From contig NZ_CP031611.1 of assembly GCF_001687475.2 (NCBI RefSeq), positions 62,001-126,000 of the forward strand: 64,000 nt of DNA. The letters are read 5' to 3'. Source of the stretch: Campylobacter hepaticus (GTDB lineage: Bacteria > Campylobacterota > Campylobacteria > Campylobacterales > Campylobacteraceae). Positions 62,107-64,000 of the stretch are shown one piece after another. How positions within the stretch are numbered: the stretch's first letter is position 1; the number at the start of each line of letters is the position of its first letter. Both the position numbers and the translations under genes were made by a program. The notes beneath the pieces are model-generated. The model was not told the origin of the DNA and made no database searches. It saw only the letters and a program-made list of their open reading frames with translations.

Positions 62107-63287
62107 TGCCAAATTTTAAAACAAAAAAGATTAAAAATTTAATTCTACCTTATAGCAGAGATGAGGTAGAATTTCTTTGGTGTGCTCAAAATGATAAGAT
62201 AAGTCTTATTTATACAAAGGTTAAAGAAGAAAGCTTTTTTTTACAGATTAAAAAAGAGCAAAATGCTTTTGTGCTTAAGTGTGACAAGCATACAAAACCT
62301 TCTAAAATAGCTTATTTGCAAAAGGCTTTAACAATTTTTAAAGAAGACTTTTGTGAAGATATTATAAATGAAGCATTCAAACTTAAAAATAATGCCTTGA
62401 TTGAAAAAACACCTTTTATCCTTAATGATTTTGAAGAGCTTTTATTTAAGCTTCAAGGTAGAATTTATATAGAAATAGGTTTTGGCTCGGGAAGACATTT
62501 ACTTTATCAAGCAAGAGAAAATCCTCATGTTTTAATATTAGGTGTTGAAATTTATAATAAGGCTTTAACCCAAGTTGCTAAGCTTGCTAAAGCCCAAAAT
62601 ATCAATAATATTTTGTTGGTGCAAAGTGATGCTAGGTTGTTATTAAGTGTTTTAAAATCACAATCAGTTGAAAAAATTTTTTTGCATTTTCCTGTTCCTT
62701 GGGATAAAAAGCCTCACAGACGTGTTATTAGTCAAGATTTTTGTAAAGAATGCGCTAGGGTTTTAAAGTATAATGGTCGCTTTGAACTTAGAACAGATAG
62801 TTTTGAATATTTTAATTTTACTTTAAATCAATTTTTAAATTTTCCTTCTCCAAAATTCAGTCTTAAAAAAAATGAGAATTTAGAAGTTTCAAGTAAATAT
62901 GAAGACAGATGGAAAAGACAAGAAAAAAATATATATGATCTTTGGGTATGGAATTTTGATCAAAAAGATGAAAATTATCAATTAGATGTCTTAGATTTTT
63001 CATGTTTTAAGCTTTCTCAGGAAGATTTAAAATTAATAGAATGTAATTTTCAAAATAAAACTATAAAAAAAGAAAATTTTTTCTTGCATTTTGAAAAATT
63101 GTATAAACAAGATGAAAATTTAATTTTAAAGATTGCATTTGGAGCTTTTAATAAGCCTGAGCATTGTTATTTGTATTTAAAAGATACTATTCATTTTTTA
63201 TTTAAAAAACCATTTAAAATTCAAGAAAATATTCAAGCAATGAAGACATTAAAAGAAATAATACAAATGCGTTTTAATAATATATAA
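62106..63287 (+). CDS. trmB: tRNA (guanine-46-N7)-methyltransferase, long form
   Basis: TrmB makes m7G46 in tRNA variable loops. The 393-aa protein starts with a GTG that overlaps the flpA stop by one base (TAGTG). The SAM site EIGFGSGRHL is near residue 127 and the family motif appears as HFPVPWDKKPHRR near 202. It carries about 110 extra N-terminal and 100 extra C-terminal residues beyond the usual core of about 220; this long form is normal in Campylobacter from memory. Confidence 0.93.
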   Translation: MPNFKTKKIKNLILPYSRDEVEFLWCAQNDKISLIYTKVKEESFFLQIKKEQNAFVLKCDKHTKPSKIAYLQKALTIFKEDFCEDIINEAFKLKNNALIEKTPFILNDFEELLFKLQGRIYIEIGFGSGRHLLYQARENPHVLILGVEIYNKALTQVAKLAKAQNINNILLVQSDARLLLSVLKSQSVEKIFLHFPVPWDKKPHRRVISQDFCKECARVLKYNGRFELRTDSFEYFNFTLNQFLNFPSPKFSLKKNENLEVSSKYEDRWKRQEKNIYDLWVWNFDQKDENYQLDVLDFSCFKLSQEDLKLIECNFQNKTIKKENFFLHFEKLYKQDENLILKIAFGAFNKPEHCYLYLKDTIHFLFKKPFKIQENIQAMKTLKEIIQMRFNNI

Positions 63288-63353
63288 TTTTCTTAGAAAT
63301 TAAGCAAAAATAAAGCATAATGTAAAAATAAAAAGAGGAAATTAAGGAAAAAA

Positions 63354-64000
63354 ATGTCTAATTTAATCCAAGCAAACAAACTTGCTTTAGGTTATGATGA
63401 ATTAGTGATTAAAGATGCAAGTTTTGCTTTTAAAGATGATGATTTTGTTTTTATTACCGGTAAAAGTGGGAGCGGTAAAAGTACGCTTTTAAAGTCTTTT
63501 TATGGAGATTTAGAGCCGCTTTCTGGGAGACTTGAAGTATGCGGTTCTTTGATGAAAAAAATTGGAAATTTAGAACTTTTAAAATTGCGTCAAAAAATAG
63601 GAATTATTTTTCAAGATTATAAACTTGTGCAAGAGTATAATGTAGAAAAAAATGTTATGTTGCCTTTGATGATTAAAGGTTATAGTAAAAAAATATGTCA
63701 TAATCAAGCTGCTAAACTCTTAAAGCATGTTAATTTAACTTTTAAAGCTGATAAATTGCCTAATCAATTAAGCGGAGGTGAACAACAGCGTGTTGCTATG
63801 GCAAGAGCTTTAGCACACAATCCTAAGCTTTTGCTTTGCGATGAACCTACAGGAAATTTAGATGAGTATTCTTCTGATATTATTTGGACTCTTTTAAAGT
63901 CTGCTAGAGAATTACTTGGAACTTGCGTTATAGTAGTAACTCATAGAATTCCTAGTAATTTAAGAGTAGATTATCGCCGTTTTAATATAGAAAATGGAAA
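63354..64000 (+). CDS. ftsE: cell division ATP-binding protein FtsE (3' truncated by window edge)
   Basis: FtsE is the ATPase of the FtsEX complex that controls septal peptidoglycan hydrolysis. About 215 residues are visible and the gene is nearly complete. Walker A GKSGSGKSTLLK is near residue 40, the ABC signature LSGGEQQRVAMAR near 140 and Walker B LLLCDEPT near 162. AAGGA precedes the ATG at 63354. ftsX is expected just outside the window. Confidence 0.96.
   Translation, partial: MSNLIQANKLALGYDELVIKDASFAFKDDDFVFITGKSGSGKSTLLKSFYGDLEPLSGRLEVCGSLMKKIGNLELLKLRQKIGIIFQDYKLVQEYNVEKNVMLPLMIKGYSKKICHNQAAKLLKHVNLTFKADKLPNQLSGGEQQRVAMARALAHNPKLLLCDEPTGNLDEYSSDIIWTLLKSARELLGTCVIVVTHRIPSNLRVDYRRFNIENG

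Overview
The window is strongly A+T-rich, densely coded DNA from a thermophilic Campylobacter. Gene order and content match C. jejuni blocks I know (rpoC-rpsL-rpsG-fusA; cdsA-dxr-pgp1-tsaD-ctsG-flagellins; accB-accC-gltX-malic enzyme-mqnA-ktrAB). Two blocks that I recall as far apart in C. jejuni NCTC 11168 (the Cj0490s and Cj1350 down to Cj1277) are joined here by a large autotransporter gene. Together with moderate protein divergence from the C. jejuni sequences I remember, this suggests Campylobacter coli or a close relative. Species and locus-tag comparisons are from memory, not from a search. No intergenic stretch exceeds 300 bases.

Layout. 1-7533: transcription/translation core (3' part of rpoC, rpsL, rpsG, fusA, tRNA-Arg). 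7692-11423: small exported protein, methyltransferase, Cys-cluster protein, TPR lipoprotein, trpC, HIT hydrolase. 11478-15297: minus-strand autotransporter whose poly-G tract (nine G) puts the well-placed upstream ATG out of frame, so it reads as phase OFF. 15488-25570: mobA, then a long plus-strand run (NFACT protein, coiled-coil protein, cdsA, dxr, pgp1, tsaD, ctsG, a DUF2920 hydrolase, a Maf protein). 25598-29221: the tandem flagellins flaA (sigma28-type promoter) and flaB (clear sigma54 promoter). 29217-49429: flagellin glycosylation island with three Maf-family genes, a full pseudaminic acid pathway (pseB, pseC, pseF, a fused pseG-pseH, pseI), the acetamidino branch (pseA with hisH/hisF-type partners), and an accessory cassette of an amino-acid-type adenylating enzyme, a formyltransferase, a stand-alone carrier protein, an AAC(3)-fold acetyltransferase, a frameshifted Cj1295-like gene and a second DUF2920 hydrolase. 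49482-64000: housekeeping genes (dcd, accB, accC, SurA-like chaperone, gltX, malic enzyme, mqnA, ktrA, ktrB, two tRNAs, rodA, RluA-type synthase, flpA, trmB, partial ftsE).

How the parts work together. FlaA and FlaB are secreted and heavily O-glycosylated on Ser/Thr with pseudaminic acid derivatives. The pse genes make CMP-pseudaminic acid, pseA/hisH/hisF make its acetamidino form, and Maf proteins are thought to transfer the sugar to flagellin. The adenylating enzyme/carrier/formyltransferase group looks like a small nonribosomal-peptide-style module that could add an acyl or aminoacyl group to the glycan. This is inference, and it is the best candidate for an incompletely described system here. 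Other notable points are a fused PseG-PseH enzyme, an extra PseH-like acetyltransferase beside a decayed gene, a hairpin that would hide the flaB ribosome binding site only in read-through RNA from flaA, and two GGA-in-loop hairpins in the flaA leader that fit CsrA control.
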